Part shown: positions 1-9,907 of the stretch, one piece after another
Layout: each line of letters begins with the position of its first letter
How positions within the stretch are numbered: position 1 is the stretch's first letter
Assembly (NCBI GenBank): GCA_016742255.1
Contig: JACVCB010000012.1
Coordinates: 41,665 to 105,664 of the forward strand
Direction of reading: 5' to 3'
Source of the DNA: Leptospira sp.
Lineage (GTDB): Bacteria > Spirochaetota > Leptospiria > Leptospirales > Leptospiraceae
Length of the DNA: 64,000 bases
Notes under the pieces: model-generated
What the model was told of the DNA's origin: nothing
What the model saw: the letters and a program-made list of their open reading frames with translations, nothing else
Database searches by the model: none
Program-made: the position numbers and the translations under genes

Positions 1-214
1 TTTTCCAAAGACCTAATAAACTTTTAATGTCTTCCAATGAAAATCCAAGTTCTCTTGATCGTTTGATAAAACGTACATAGTGTACGTCATCATCTGTGTA
101 CAGTCGATAACCATTATCATTCCTTCTTGTCTCTGGGATAAGCCCAATACTTTCGTAATGGCGAATGAGTTTGGATGAGACTCCAGATGATTTGGAAAGT
201 TCCCCAATATTCAC
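1..214 (-). CDS. MerR-family metal-responsive regulator (CueR-like), N-terminal part
   Basis: Reading the minus strand from the GTG at 214 gives a MerR helix-turn-helix: NIGELSKSSGVSSKLIRHYE, then SIGLIPETRR and NGYRLYTDDDVHYVRFI. An AGGAGG-type ribosome site lies just upstream (221-225), which fixes the start. The gene runs off the window edge after 71 codons, so the dimerisation helix and metal-binding cysteines are not visible. It is divergent from the copper genes and the intervening promoter has MerR-type geometry, so a Cu(I) sensor of the CueR type is the natural reading. Family is sure; copper specificity is inferred from context. Confidence 0.88.
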   Translation of the reverse strand, partial: MNIGELSKSSGVSSKLIRHYESIGLIPETRRNDNGYRLYTDDDVHYVRFIKRSRELGFSLEDIKSLLGLWK

Positions 215-267
215 AATTTTCCTCCTAAATTTTTTTTTAAAAAAAATGAAAAAAACGTAATCGCCTA

Positions 268-298
268 TTGACCTTCCAACGATTGGAAGGTTTACACT
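268..298 (+). promoter_or_regulatory. CueR/MerR-type promoter and operator of the cop operon
   Basis: A -35 hexamer TTGACC (268-273) and a -10 hexamer TACACT (293-298) are separated by 19 bp, the overlong spacer typical of MerR-activated promoters. Between them is a perfect 9-bp inverted repeat, ACCTTCCAA (271-279) and TTGGAAGGT (283-291), around a 3-bp centre. The ACCTTCC...GGAAGGT arms match the known CueR box at copA promoters. The site lies between the divergent regulator and the first cop gene, so the same operator probably also controls the regulator. Confidence 0.9.
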
Positions 299-334
299 GG
301 GATTCATGATAACAAAGGAGTTAACATAAAAACA

Positions 335-760
335 ATGAAAAATCTTATTAAAATCACTGTTTTTTCGGCGTTTCTAGCGATCCAACCCATCGCCGCGCAC
401 GGAGAACACAAACCAGGGCCAAATGGAGGTGTGATCAAGATGCCTGGTGCATTTCACACAGAAGTTTTGGCTTACCAGAATCTCGGATTTAAAGTGTATC
501 TTTTGGATATTAATTTTGAAAATCCGACTTCCAAAAATTCGAATGTGACTGCTAGTATTGTGAATGCCGGCAAAGAAGTCAGACTGAAGTGTGCTGGCCA
601 CCCAGATCACTTTTACTGTGAATTACCAAAAGGGGTCACACCAACAGAAGGAGAGTTACATCTTTCTCCTGTTTGGAAAGGGCAAAAAGGGGCAGAGGTA
701 AAATACAAACTGCCATTAAATGAACTAAAAGAAGAGAAGAAGGAGCATCACCATGGTTAA
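335..760 (+). CDS. Exported His-rich protein of the copper operon
   Basis: A 141-residue protein with a signal peptide (about residues 1-21, ending AAHG). The mature N-terminus begins HGEHKPGPNGG and the C-terminus ends EEKKEHHHG; two cysteines lie in the middle (KCAGHPDHFYC). These His clusters suggest periplasmic binding of copper or another soft metal, but I do not recognise a characterised family. It is the first gene after the CueR-type promoter and overlaps copZ by 8 bp, so co-regulation with copper export is likely. The AAAGGAG ribosome site (314-320) lies 14 bases from the ATG, longer than usual. Confidence 0.75.
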   Translation: MKNLIKITVFSAFLAIQPIAAHGEHKPGPNGGVIKMPGAFHTEVLAYQNLGFKVYLLDINFENPTSKNSNVTASIVNAGKEVRLKCAGHPDHFYCELPKGVTPTEGELHLSPVWKGQKGAEVKYKLPLNELKEEKKEHHHG

Positions 761-956
761 TTATAAAATAGAAGGAATGACTTGTAATCACTGTAAGATG
801 ACTGTAGAAAAAATATTTTCTGAAAATGGAAAAAAAGCAACTGCTGATGTAGATTATGAAATTGTATCAGTGAACGAAACTCTAACAGAAGAGGAGTTGG
901 AAAAACTCCGAAACCGTTTGAGTGAGGATGGTTATACCCTTGGAAACGTTAAATAA
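753..956 (+). CDS. copZ: Copper chaperone CopZ-like, heavy-metal-associated domain
   Basis: A 67-residue single HMA domain. The Cu(I)-binding loop GMTCNHC is near residues 8-14, followed by the expected ferredoxin-like fold length. Such proteins deliver Cu(I) in the cytoplasm to a CopA ATPase and to the CueR sensor. The gene overlaps the upstream exported protein by 8 bp and the copA frame by 29-35 bp depending on the copA start, so translation of all three is coupled. Confidence 0.88.
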   Translation: MVNYKIEGMTCNHCKMTVEKIFSENGKKATADVDYEIVSVNETLTEEELEKLRNRLSEDGYTLGNVK

Positions 957-3144
957 AACCACAGAACATACGTTAGACCTTTTTGGGATGACTTGTGCGA
1001 ATTGTGCCCTTCGAATTGAGAAGGGCCTTTCCAAACTCCCAGGTGTAACGGATGTGAGAGTCAATTTTGCTCGTGAATCGGTTTTCCTTCGGGCAGAAGA
1101 ACAAATACCAGTTGATACACTCTTAAAAACAGTGGAGTCTCTTGGTTACCAAGCAACAGAACATGATCCAAACAAACAATCAGAAACAGAAAAAAAACAG
1201 AAAGATCACATTCGAGTTTTAAAAATTCGATTCATCCTTTCTACACTTTTTTCAGTTCCTCTGTTTTATGGAATGGTGACACATTTCCAATTTTTATCAT
1301 TTTTACCAATGCCCCATATTTTGATGGACCGATGGGTGCAGATGATCATCGCAACTCCAGTTCAATTTTTGATAGGGTTTCCATTTTATCAATCTGCCTA
1401 CCGTGCTCTTCGCAATGGAGCAGCGAATATGGATGTACTTGTGGTGATTGGAACAACGGCGGCGTATGGGTATAGTATCTTTGGAAAAGATTTATATTTT
1501 GAGACCTCAGCTGTCCTCATCACATTTATATTAGGTGGTAAGTGGATTGAACATATGGCTAAAGGGAAAAGTAGTGATGGGATTAAAGCATTACTTTCAC
1601 TTCGTCCAGAAACTGCTACAGTGAAATCGAACGGAGTTTGGACAGAAGTTCCCAATGAATACCTAAAACAAGGCGACTTGGTTCTTGTGAAAGCTCTGGA
1701 ACGATTTCCAATGGATGGAATTGTTGCAGAAGGAGAAAGTTTTGCCGATGAATCCATGTTAACTGGTGAGAGTATGCCAGTGGAGAAAAAACTAGGAGAT
1801 AAAATCCTCGGTGGAACAGTGAATGGGAATGGGTCACTGGTTGTGAAAGCTATGAAGGTAGGAAATGATACCACTTTATCCCATATCATCAAATCGGTAG
1901 AGGAATCTCTTGGAACCAAAGCTCCCATCCAAAGGATTGCCGACCAAATATCAGGTTATTTTGTACCAGTAGTCATTGCCCTTAGTGTCCTAGACTTTTT
2001 TGTTTGGTACTTGATTCTGGCACCTGGTGAGATCACAAAGGCGATTGAAACAAGTATCGCCATCCTTGTTATTGCATGTCCTTGTGCACTTGGGCTTGCA
2101 ACTCCAATCTCACTTCTTGTTGGAACAGGAAGAGCCGCCAAACGCGGGGTACTCTTTCGTAGTGCAGAGGCGTTGGAATCAGTTTCAAAGATCAATATGA
2201 TCTTTTTTGATAAAACGGGAACTCTCACGGAAGGAAAACCTAAGGTAACAGGTGTTCTCGCATCTGGCGTTTCGGAAGATCAAAAATCTTTAGTCTTTGG
2301 ACATGTGCTTGCTATGGAAGAAACTTCTGATCACCCTTTAGCAAAAGCCATTTTGGCCTTTGGAAAAGAGAAGGACTATCGATCTGGTGATCTTGGGATC
2401 GTAAAAACGATCACTTCTCCTGGTGGGGGTATCCAAACCGAAATTGAAGGTAATTTATATTATGCCGGTAAACAATCGTTTGTGGAAGAGAAGGGGTTTT
2501 TGATTCCAGTCGATATCAAAACTGGTGTCGAAGAGTGGAAGAATGATGGTGTGAGTTTGGTGTTCGTTGGAATCAAAGGAAAAATTGATGGTATGATCGT
2601 TTTTCGCATCGAAGACCAAATCCGTGAATCCGCAAAACAAGCGATTGACGACTTACATTCCATTGGAGTAGAACCAGTCCTTCTAACGGGAGACAATCCA
2701 ATAGCAGCAAACAAAGTCGCGAAATCAGTTGGGATCACTGCTGTGTATTCCAGTTTGTTACCCGAAGAAAAAGCAAAAATCATCAAACAACTGAAGGATT
2801 CCAATATCCATAGTGCAATGGTGGGAGATGGGATCAATGATGCTCCTGCACTTGCTTCTGCTGGTGTCGGTATTGCGATGGGAACAGGATCAGACATTGC
2901 CATCAGTACGGCGGATGTTGTACTTGTGAATGGTGATATCCAAAGGATTGTGGACTTGATCAAAATCGGTAAGGATACAGTATTGAATATCCGCCAAAAT
3001 TTTGGATGGGCGCTTGGATACAATTTACTTGGAATTCCGATTGCTGCTTTTGGTTTACTTGCTCCATGGGTGAGTGGTGCTGCCATGGCGTTTAGTTCTG
3101 TGTCCGTTGTCTTCAATGCGCTTCGTATGAGTCGATGGAAGTAG
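922..3144 (+). CDS. copA: Copper-exporting P1B-type ATPase CopA
   Basis: Numbering from the GTG at 922, there is one N-terminal HMA domain with GMTCANC at 22-28, membrane helices, the TGES actuator motif, the transmembrane CPC metal site (386-388), phosphorylated Asp430 in DKTGT, the nucleotide-domain HP motif (His471) and GDGIND at 635-640. All catalytic motifs are intact, and the CPC plus context identify a Cu(I) exporter of the inner membrane. The start is uncertain: GTG 922, ATG 928 and TTG 940 are in frame and all lie within copZ. It is the last gene of the cop operon. Confidence 0.95.
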   Translation: MRMVIPLETLNKTTEHTLDLFGMTCANCALRIEKGLSKLPGVTDVRVNFARESVFLRAEEQIPVDTLLKTVESLGYQATEHDPNKQSETEKKQKDHIRVLKIRFILSTLFSVPLFYGMVTHFQFLSFLPMPHILMDRWVQMIIATPVQFLIGFPFYQSAYRALRNGAANMDVLVVIGTTAAYGYSIFGKDLYFETSAVLITFILGGKWIEHMAKGKSSDGIKALLSLRPETATVKSNGVWTEVPNEYLKQGDLVLVKALERFPMDGIVAEGESFADESMLTGESMPVEKKLGDKILGGTVNGNGSLVVKAMKVGNDTTLSHIIKSVEESLGTKAPIQRIADQISGYFVPVVIALSVLDFFVWYLILAPGEITKAIETSIAILVIACPCALGLATPISLLVGTGRAAKRGVLFRSAEALESVSKINMIFFDKTGTLTEGKPKVTGVLASGVSEDQKSLVFGHVLAMEETSDHPLAKAILAFGKEKDYRSGDLGIVKTITSPGGGIQTEIEGNLYYAGKQSFVEEKGFLIPVDIKTGVEEWKNDGVSLVFVGIKGKIDGMIVFRIEDQIRESAKQAIDDLHSIGVEPVLLTGDNPIAANKVAKSVGITAVYSSLLPEEKAKIIKQLKDSNIHSAMVGDGINDAPALASAGVGIAMGTGSDIAISTADVVLVNGDIQRIVDLIKIGKDTVLNIRQNFGWALGYNLLGIPIAAFGLLAPWVSGAAMAFSSVSVVFNALRMSRWK

Positions 3145-3177
3145 GAAAATAAAGAGAGAAACACTAGGAACCAATTC

Positions 3178-3990
3178 GTGGACATTCAATTTATAAAACC
3201 TCCTTCTGAATGGGAAACTTTTGTGAAAGAGTTTTGGGTTTGGAGGGAGGTAAAATCTATCGAATTACCTTGGATCATACCGTCTTACGAATGTGAGATG
3301 GTATTTCATTTGGGAGAACCACCGATGGTAGAAACAGAATCGGGTGAAACCTTTATATTGCCTAAATCCCATCTGGTAGGTCCACAAACAAGAAGGTGGC
3401 GTGTTCTCTCACCTTCCCACTTAAACTTAGTCTCCATCCGTTTTTATGTGGCATCTCTCTATGCTCTTTTTTCCAAACAAGGTCTACCGTTAAAAAATCA
3501 ATTTCCTGAAATACCATCTAACAAGCATTTGGATAAGGTTTTCCAAGGAGCAAAAATTGAGGAAACAGATCTCATCCAATCATTGTCGGAGTACTTAAAG
3601 AATTTTCCTGGGAAACAAACAGAAGTTCCGACTTATATTCGATTTGCACTGATGGAATTAACCAATCCCAAAACCAGTATCAATTCGCTTACAAAAAAAT
3701 TAAGCATCTCAAGAAAACAATTGGAACGAAAATTCCAGGAGGTTGTGGGACTCAATCCATCCGAATACCGTTCTGTCCATCGCGTTTTATCTCTTGTAAG
3801 GAATCCCGAACATTACCAAACAAACAATCCAAATCTTCGTCTAACCGATATAGCACAGAATTTTGAATATGCAGACCAGTCTCATTTTAATCATGATTTT
3901 AAACGGAATTCGGGAACGATCCCAAAAGATTGGTTTGCAGAATTTGAAAAAATGTCTCATTTTTACAAGCAAACAAACGAGGGAAAGTGA
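3178..3990 (+). CDS. AraC-family transcriptional regulator
   Basis: A 270-residue protein whose C-terminal third carries two helix-turn-helix motifs of the AraC/XylS type: SINSLTKKLSISRKQLERKF, then LTDIAQNFEYADQSHFNHDFK, with the terminal GTIPKDW signature. The N-terminal part (WIIPSYECEMVFHLGEPP) resembles the effector-sensing module of DUF6597-type AraC regulators; the ligand cannot be told. It starts with GTG 33 bp after copA on the same strand and may read through from it, but nothing else links it to copper. The ankyrin gene follows after 6 bp. Confidence 0.88.
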   Translation: MDIQFIKPPSEWETFVKEFWVWREVKSIELPWIIPSYECEMVFHLGEPPMVETESGETFILPKSHLVGPQTRRWRVLSPSHLNLVSIRFYVASLYALFSKQGLPLKNQFPEIPSNKHLDKVFQGAKIEETDLIQSLSEYLKNFPGKQTEVPTYIRFALMELTNPKTSINSLTKKLSISRKQLERKFQEVVGLNPSEYRSVHRVLSLVRNPEHYQTNNPNLRLTDIAQNFEYADQSHFNHDFKRNSGTIPKDWFAEFEKMSHFYKQTNEGK

Positions 3991-3996
3991 TACGAT

Positions 3997-4473
3997 ATGG
4001 GTATGATCCAAAACATAATCGATTTCGCATTGAAATCCAAATCCAATATTCGGCTTCGCAGTTTGTGTTCTGCTATCACCAGGGGTGACAGAGATAGTTT
4101 TGATTTGTTGTTATCCGATGCAGAATTAAAAAAAATTTGTTTAACTGAGTCTGCTTTACTACTGGGGCTTGCAGTGGTCGAAGTATCTGATCTTTATTTT
4201 CTAAAACGATTACTCGCCATTGGTCTGAATCCCGACGAACCAGATAACATGGGTTTGTATCCAATTCATAAAGCCACAGAAACAGGGAATATCGAAGCAG
4301 TGGAAGTATTATTGTATGCAGGTGCAAATCCCAATGCCGCAGATCCGAGTGGTGTCACTGCCTTACACATTGCCAATAGTTTTGATGGACTAGGCGAATT
4401 GTCTGACTTACTCATTCGGATGGGTGCAAATATTTACCAAAGAGACAAACTCGGAAAACGTTATCTGATGTAA
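3997..4473 (+). CDS. Small ankyrin-repeat protein
   Basis: A 158-residue protein without a signal peptide. Two clear ankyrin repeats occupy about residues 85-155 (GLYPIHKATETGNIEAVEVL with GANPN, then GVTALHIA with GANIYQRD); a degenerate repeat precedes them. Ankyrin repeats mediate protein-protein contacts; no partner is evident. It lies 6 bp after the AraC gene and is probably cotranscribed with it. An in-frame ATG at 4003 is an alternative start. Confidence 0.8.
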   Translation: MGMIQNIIDFALKSKSNIRLRSLCSAITRGDRDSFDLLLSDAELKKICLTESALLLGLAVVEVSDLYFLKRLLAIGLNPDEPDNMGLYPIHKATETGNIEAVEVLLYAGANPNAADPSGVTALHIANSFDGLGELSDLLIRMGANIYQRDKLGKRYLM

Positions 4474-4518
4474 CGATTCGTTCTTGTCGTACAACTAGGT
4501 GTCGAAATCTTTACGATT

Positions 4519-5697
4519 ATGATAGGAACACCATTTACGAAACAGGCAACAAAACTCCTCCTTCTTGGTTCAGGAGAATTAGGAAAGGAGGTAGCAATAG
4601 AAGCCAATCGATTGGGTGTCCATGTCATTGCTGTGGATCGTTATCCAAATGCACCTGCTATGCTTGTGGCACAAGAGTCTCGTGTCATCAATATGCTCGA
4701 TCCAAAAGAGTTAGAAGCAACCATACGCGAGTTAAAGCCAAATTATGTTGTGCCTGAAATTGAAGCCATCCATACAGAAACTTTAGTCCGTTTAGAATCC
4801 GAGGGATTCAAAATCATTCCCAGTGCCAAAGCCGTGAACCTCACTATGAACCGTGAGGGAATTCGAAATTTTGTAGCAAAAGAATTAGGTTTAAAAACAT
4901 CTGCTTATCTATTTGCAGATACAGAAGATGATTTTTCAAAAGCCATCCATACGATTGGATACCCTTGTGTGGTAAAACCCATCATGAGTTCTTCTGGAAA
5001 AGGACAGAGTTTGGTCAAAACAGAATCTGACATCCAGAAAGCTTGGGAATACGGCCAAACAGGAGGGCGCACTGGCAAAGGGAAGATGATCATTGAAGAG
5101 TTCATTCCTTTTGATTTTGAAATTACTTTACTCACAATACGTCACATTGGTGGTACAAGTTTTTTACCACCAATAGGGCATAGACAAGTTAATGGAGATT
5201 ATGTGGAGTCTTGGATGCCCCAGCCAATGTCAAACTTAGCATTAGAATCTGCAAAACAAATTGCTGAAAAAGTAACCACAGGGCTTGGTGGTTTTGGAAT
5301 CTTCGGTGTAGAACTTTTTGTCCAAGGGGACGAAGTGTACTTTAGTGAGGTTTCTCCAAGACCACATGACACAGGACTTGTCACCCTGATCTCTCAAAAT
5401 ATTTCTGAATTTTCATTGCACGCGAGAGCACTACTTGGCCTACCAATCCCTGAACTCATATTCCAAACACCAGCCGCTAGTTCTGCGATCTTACTCGAAG
5501 GAGATACCAAGTCACCTGAATACGTGGGACTAAAGGAAGCTTTGTCGATTCCAGGAGTTGACATTCGTATTTTTGGAAAACCAGAAGTGGTTGGAAAACG
5601 CCGAATGGGAGTTAGCTTAGCACTTGGCAAAACCATTGAGGAAGCAAAAGAAAAGGCTAATCGTGCAAGGGACTTCATCCAATTAAAAACTTCCTAA
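4519..5697 (+). CDS. purT: Formate-dependent phosphoribosylglycinamide formyltransferase
   Basis: A 392-residue ATP-grasp enzyme that converts GAR, formate and ATP to formyl-GAR in purine synthesis. The N-terminal nucleotide-like fold ([20 protein letters not shown]), the ATP-grasp core ([16 protein letters not shown]) and [25 protein letters not shown] are diagnostic for PurT and distinguish it from PurK. Length is normal. The gene stands alone, 45 bp after the ankyrin gene, with a convergent neighbour downstream. Confidence 0.96.
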   Translation: MIGTPFTKQATKLLLLGSGELGKEVAIEANRLGVHVIAVDRYPNAPAMLVAQESRVINMLDPKELEATIRELKPNYVVPEIEAIHTETLVRLESEGFKIIPSAKAVNLTMNREGIRNFVAKELGLKTSAYLFADTEDDFSKAIHTIGYPCVVKPIMSSSGKGQSLVKTESDIQKAWEYGQTGGRTGKGKMIIEEFIPFDFEITLLTIRHIGGTSFLPPIGHRQVNGDYVESWMPQPMSNLALESAKQIAEKVTTGLGGFGIFGVELFVQGDEVYFSEVSPRPHDTGLVTLISQNISEFSLHARALLGLPIPELIFQTPAASSAILLEGDTKSPEYVGLKEALSIPGVDIRIFGKPEVVGKRRMGVSLALGKTIEEAKEKANRARDFIQLKTS

Positions 5698-5739
5698 TGG
5701 GAACATCTGAAAGGATTAATCGATTGACCAACACAGATT

Positions 5740-6489
5740 TTATTTCAGTGTTTCGTTTTGATTGATGGTTTGGGTTTTGAAATTTGTCATTTTGTCTTCA
5801 TAGATACTTTCTTCTCGGAAGGGGAGAAAGGCATTGTCGTAATGGATGGCGAGGTATTTGGAACTCGGACCAAAACCACGAATGAGTTCTGATTCAATGG
5901 TATCAAAATCGTAAAACTCTACGGAATCCATGTACTGTCCATCATGGAGTAAGTTTAAAAAAATAACAAACTTGCCAGAATGTTTTAAAATCTTTAGAGC
6001 AAACAACATTTCTCTCAGTTTCAAAAGATACAAATAGGGACGTATGTTCCTTGCCATCACCAATTTTTGTTCCGCTTCACTGACATCACGTAACGCCAAA
6101 CGTAAAAAAGCCTTGGTTTGTGTTTTTTCTTTGTCTCTTGCTTTTCTGCCAAGTAACTCAAGTTCACTTCGAACAAGTGTTATGTTTTTTGTAAGGATTT
6201 TATCATAAAGTTGGATGAGTTTGTATTGTGTTGAACGAACAGCAAGGTAAGCTTCTCCATAATTTCCTTGGATATGAAGGCTTTTGAAGCGTAGGTATTC
6301 ATCGATGATGTTTCGGTATTCTATTTTATCTTCCGCGTCTCCTAAATGGATGACACTGGAATCGAGGGAACGAACGAGGAGGTAGTTTTCTTCTGCACCA
6401 AAGGCCACTTGTAAGTTTCCATTGGAGTAGGACGAGTCCACTCCTAACAAACAAAGGCCTCCTAGTAAATACAAAAGATAAGTTCGCAC
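5740..6489 (-). CDS. Exported protein of unknown function
   Basis: A 249-residue protein with an N-terminal hydrophobic segment (RTYLLYLLGGLCLLGVDSSYS), probably a signal peptide. The rest is helical and charged (about residues 70-150), with no motif I recognise. It is monocistronic, convergent with purT and divergent from the ABC-F gene. No function is proposed. Confidence 0.65.
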   Translation of the reverse strand: MRTYLLYLLGGLCLLGVDSSYSNGNLQVAFGAEENYLLVRSLDSSVIHLGDAEDKIEYRNIIDEYLRFKSLHIQGNYGEAYLAVRSTQYKLIQLYDKILTKNITLVRSELELLGRKARDKEKTQTKAFLRLALRDVSEAEQKLVMARNIRPYLYLLKLREMLFALKILKHSGKFVIFLNLLHDGQYMDSVEFYDFDTIESELIRGFGPSSKYLAIHYDNAFLPFREESIYEDKMTNFKTQTINQNETLK

Positions 6490-6675
6490 AGTACAGTTTC
6501 GGTCTTTTGGGAGTCCAAAAAAAGTTCATAATTTCTAACGTTTGTGCCTTAGTGATTATGTCAGAAATTTTTCATTAAATCCTTAAAAAACACATTTGAT
6601 TCCAATTCTTTCTACTCGTCCTTTCGGATACTTTTTGCATCTTGGTTTTATCTCTACTCTCCCTTCGGAAATTAT

Positions 6676-8172
6676 ATGATCAAAATATCTGGCTTAAACA
6701 AACAATTCAATGGTAACGTTTTATTTGATGATTTACAATTCAGTGTGAATCGGGGGGAAAGGGTTGGACTTGTCGGTCGGAATGGACATGGAAAATCAAC
6801 CCTTGTCCAAATCATCCAAGGAAAAACCGAACCTGATTCGGGAAACATCACCATTCCCAAAGGATACCGCATCGGCCACTTGGAACAACATTTGGTCTTC
6901 ACCAAACCAACCGTACTCGAAGAATGTGCACTGGGTCTACCGGAAGGGGATGAGTACGAAACATGGAAGGTAGAACGCATTTTATTTGGTCTTGGTTTCT
7001 CCGAAAAAGACATGGAACGTAGCCCCGAAGAGTTTTCCGGTGGGTACCAAATCCGAATGAACTTGGCAAAACTTTTAGTGTCTGCACCCGATATGCTCAT
7101 CTTGGATGAACCTAACAACTATTTGGACATTGTCACCATACGTTGGTTAGAGGAATTCCTTAAGGAATGGGAAGGAGAGATCATTCTCATCACACACGAT
7201 CGAAGTTTTATGGACAGTGTTGTGACTCATACAGTCGCCATCCACCGTACAAAGGCAATCAAAGTGCAAGGTGATACTGAAAAGTTGTACACTCAAATCA
7301 ACCAAGCCGAAGAAATTTATGAAAAAACTCGATTGAATGAAGCCAAAAAACGCAAACAAGAAGAGATGTTCATCGCTAAGTTCAAAGCAAAAGCAAGTTT
7401 TGCAAGTCGCACACAATCTCGTGTCAAAAAATTAGAAAAACAAGGTGAGATGAAGGCACTTGATACCATTGAAGATATGGAATTGTATTTTAATAGTGCG
7501 CCTTTTTCCGCCAACCAAATGTTAAGCGTAGAGGATGTCTCATTTTCTTATGATGGAAAATCTCCTTTTTTGTTTGAAAATTTTTCCATCAGTGTTGGGC
7601 CAGAAGATCGAATTTGTATCATCGGAAAAAACGGAAAAGGAAAATCAACCCTTCTCAAATTGATAGCGGGTGAACTCACTCCTGTGACGGGTAGTGTGAA
7701 AAAACACCCTATCTTAAAAGAAGGATACTTTGGGCAAACAAACAAACTGAACATGAACGAAAGTAATACGGTTGTCCAAGAAATTATGAGTGCTGATCCC
7801 AACTGTTCGGAAGGGAAAGCTCGTAATATTGCCGGTGGTTTGATGTTTTCGGAAGACCTTGCCTTAAAAAGAATCAAAGTGCTTTCTGGGGGAGAAAAGA
7901 GCCGAGTGTTACTTGGAAAAATCCTTGTGACTCCTTGCCACTTACTCTACTTAGATGAGCCCACAAACCACTTGGACATGCAATCTTGTGACTCGCTCAT
8001 TGAGGCGATTGATAACTTTGATGGATCTGTGATCATGGTTACCCACAACGAAATGCACTTGCGCGCTGTGGCCACAAAACTCATTGTATTCGATGATGAC
8101 CGAGTTTTTGTCTATGATGGTGGTTATGACGACTTCCTCAGTGACATTGGCTGGAAGGATGAAACCGTTTGA
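6676..8172 (+). CDS. ABC-F family ATPase (ribosome-associated type)
   Basis: A 498-residue soluble protein with two ABC cassettes and no membrane domain. Walker A motifs GRNGHGKST (about residue 35) and GKNGKGKST (about 318), signatures FSGGYQIRM and LSGGEKSRV, and Walker [10 protein letters not shown] and LDEPTNHLD are intact. A Lys/Arg-rich linker (about 200-260) separates them, as in ABC-F factors that act at the ribosomal E site. Whether it is a translation factor or confers antibiotic protection cannot be decided here. Its last 4 bases overlap the exporter ATPase gene. Confidence 0.92.
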   Translation: MIKISGLNKQFNGNVLFDDLQFSVNRGERVGLVGRNGHGKSTLVQIIQGKTEPDSGNITIPKGYRIGHLEQHLVFTKPTVLEECALGLPEGDEYETWKVERILFGLGFSEKDMERSPEEFSGGYQIRMNLAKLLVSAPDMLILDEPNNYLDIVTIRWLEEFLKEWEGEIILITHDRSFMDSVVTHTVAIHRTKAIKVQGDTEKLYTQINQAEEIYEKTRLNEAKKRKQEEMFIAKFKAKASFASRTQSRVKKLEKQGEMKALDTIEDMELYFNSAPFSANQMLSVEDVSFSYDGKSPFLFENFSISVGPEDRICIIGKNGKGKSTLLKLIAGELTPVTGSVKKHPILKEGYFGQTNKLNMNESNTVVQEIMSADPNCSEGKARNIAGGLMFSEDLALKRIKVLSGGEKSRVLLGKILVTPCHLLYLDEPTNHLDMQSCDSLIEAIDNFDGSVIMVTHNEMHLRAVATKLIVFDDDRVFVYDGGYDDFLSDIGWKDETV

Positions 8173-9095
8173 AACCAATCCTAACTGTAAAACAAGTTTC
8201 CAAGTCCTATGACAATGGTTTCCAAGCACTCAAATCAGTGAATTGGGAAGTGGGTGAGGGAGAGATCCATGCCTTACTTGGACCCAATGGTGCTGGGAAA
8301 ACCACTTTAATCAATTTGATCTGTGGGATCGTATCACCTAGTGCCGGTGAGGTGAAGGTCTCTGGATACGATATCATCCAAGATTTCAAAAAAACAAGGT
8401 CTCTCATTGGACTTGTCCCACAAGAACTCAGTGTCCATGCTTTTGAAACCGTTTGGGCGAGTGTGAGTTTTACTCGTGGTTTGTATGGAAAACCAGCAAA
8501 TCCTAAATACATCGAAGAAGTATTAAAATCCCTTTCCCTTTGGGACAAAAAAGACCAAAGGATCATGACTTTATCTGGTGGGATGAAACGAAGGGTTTTA
8601 ATCGCCAAAGCATTGTCACACGAACCAAAAATTTTGTTTTTGGATGAACCAAGTGCTGGTGTGGATGTGGAACTACGAAAGGATATGTGGAAGATTGTAG
8701 AATCCCTTCGTAAAAATGGTGTCACCATCATCCTCACAACCCATTATATCGAAGAAGCAGAGTTAATTGCCGACCGTATCTCTGTGATCCGTAAGGGAGA
8801 AATTTTCCTCACCGAAAACAAAGACAAACTCATGAAACAATTGGGAACCAAACAATTGCGGATTGAATTGAAAAAATCAATCAAATCGATTCCAAAGTCG
8901 TTATCAAAGTACAAACTAGAACTTTCAGATAACAATACCACCTTTGTATTCACGTATGATCGTTCGGATGATAGTAGTGTGATGACCAAACTTTTGGATG
9001 ATCTCAAAAAAGAAAAAATCCAATTCAGTGATTTGAGTACAAAACAAAGTAGCTTAGAAGAAATTTTTGTTCAGTTATTACAGGAGCCCGTATGA
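8169..9095 (+). CDS. ABC transporter ATP-binding protein (ABC-2 exporter)
   Basis: A 308-residue ATPase with Walker [10 protein letters not shown], signature LSGGMKRR and Walker [13 protein letters not shown], followed by a roughly 90-residue C-terminal extension as in DrrA/CcmA-like drug or polysaccharide exporters. It starts with TTG inside the ABC-F stop codon (TTGA overlap), and the permease start overlaps its own stop (ATGA), so the three genes are translationally coupled. Substrate unknown. Confidence 0.92.
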   Translation: MKPILTVKQVSKSYDNGFQALKSVNWEVGEGEIHALLGPNGAGKTTLINLICGIVSPSAGEVKVSGYDIIQDFKKTRSLIGLVPQELSVHAFETVWASVSFTRGLYGKPANPKYIEEVLKSLSLWDKKDQRIMTLSGGMKRRVLIAKALSHEPKILFLDEPSAGVDVELRKDMWKIVESLRKNGVTIILTTHYIEEAELIADRISVIRKGEIFLTENKDKLMKQLGTKQLRIELKKSIKSIPKSLSKYKLELSDNNTTFVFTYDRSDDSSVMTKLLDDLKKEKIQFSDLSTKQSSLEEIFVQLLQEPV

Positions 9096-9853
9096 ATTTC
9101 CATGCAATCCAAGCGATTTATCAATTTGAAATGGCTCGTACATTTCGTACGTTATTACAAAGTATAGCCTCTCCTGTTTTATCTACATCTTTGTACTTCA
9201 TTGTATTTGGATCTGCGATTGGGTCTCGGATCCAAGAGATTGATGGAATCCATTATGGAAGTTTTATTGTACCAGGCCTTGTGATGTTATCACTCCTCAC
9301 AGAAAGTATTTCCAATGCATCCTTTGGGATTTATTTTCCCAAGTTCAATGGAACCATTTATGAAATCCTTTCGGCACCTGTGACCATGTGGGAAGTGGTG
9401 ATTGGGTATGTGGGAGCTGCGGCCACTAAATCACTGATGCTCGGGATTCTTATGCTCATCACTGCTTCTTTTTTTGTTCCCATTCGCATTGACCATCCAT
9501 TTCTAATGGTATTTTTTCTTTTACTAACCTGCATTAGTTTTAGTTTGTTTGGGTTTGTGATTGGGATTTGGGCTGACAGTTTTGAAAAACTACAAATGAT
9601 TCCGATGCTTGTTATCACTCCTCTTGTATTTCTCGGTGGGAGTTTTTATTCCATCCAAATGTTACCCAGTTTTTGGCAAAAAATCAGTATGTTTAACCCC
9701 GTATTGTATTTGGTGAGTGGGTTTCGTTATAGTTTTTTTGAACGAGCGGATGTTGCTTTGTCAGTGAGTATTGGGATGATCCTTGTGTTCCTTTCGGTTT
9801 GTTTGACAGTCACATGGCTTATCTTTCGTTCTGGGTACAAAATCAAAAATTAA
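9092..9853 (+). CDS. ABC-2 type transporter permease
   Basis: A 253-residue inner-membrane protein with about six hydrophobic segments and the ABC-2 pattern (early [20 protein letters not shown] helix; [17 protein letters not shown] with the [16 protein letters not shown] segment near the end). It pairs with the preceding ATPase, whose stop codon overlaps its ATG. The gene is convergent with the SCO lipoprotein gene, 54 bp apart. Substrate unknown. Confidence 0.92.
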   Translation: MNFHAIQAIYQFEMARTFRTLLQSIASPVLSTSLYFIVFGSAIGSRIQEIDGIHYGSFIVPGLVMLSLLTESISNASFGIYFPKFNGTIYEILSAPVTMWEVVIGYVGAAATKSLMLGILMLITASFFVPIRIDHPFLMVFFLLLTCISFSLFGFVIGIWADSFEKLQMIPMLVITPLVFLGGSFYSIQMLPSFWQKISMFNPVLYLVSGFRYSFFERADVALSVSIGMILVFLSVCLTVTWLIFRSGYKIKN

Positions 9854-9907
9854 GATCCCTAGAATCTTCGATTCGTACCCTCCGATTCCCCTTAGGAACC
9901 CAACCAA

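Noticed and set aside
13..207. A 64-codon minus-strand frame starting with ATG at the window start
   Set aside because: It is a frame shadow of the MerR-type regulator, whose GTG start at 214 gives a clear helix-turn-helix in another frame.
2460..3185. A 241-codon frame opposite copA
   Set aside because: copA has intact P-type ATPase motifs across this region; the antisense frame shows no family similarity.
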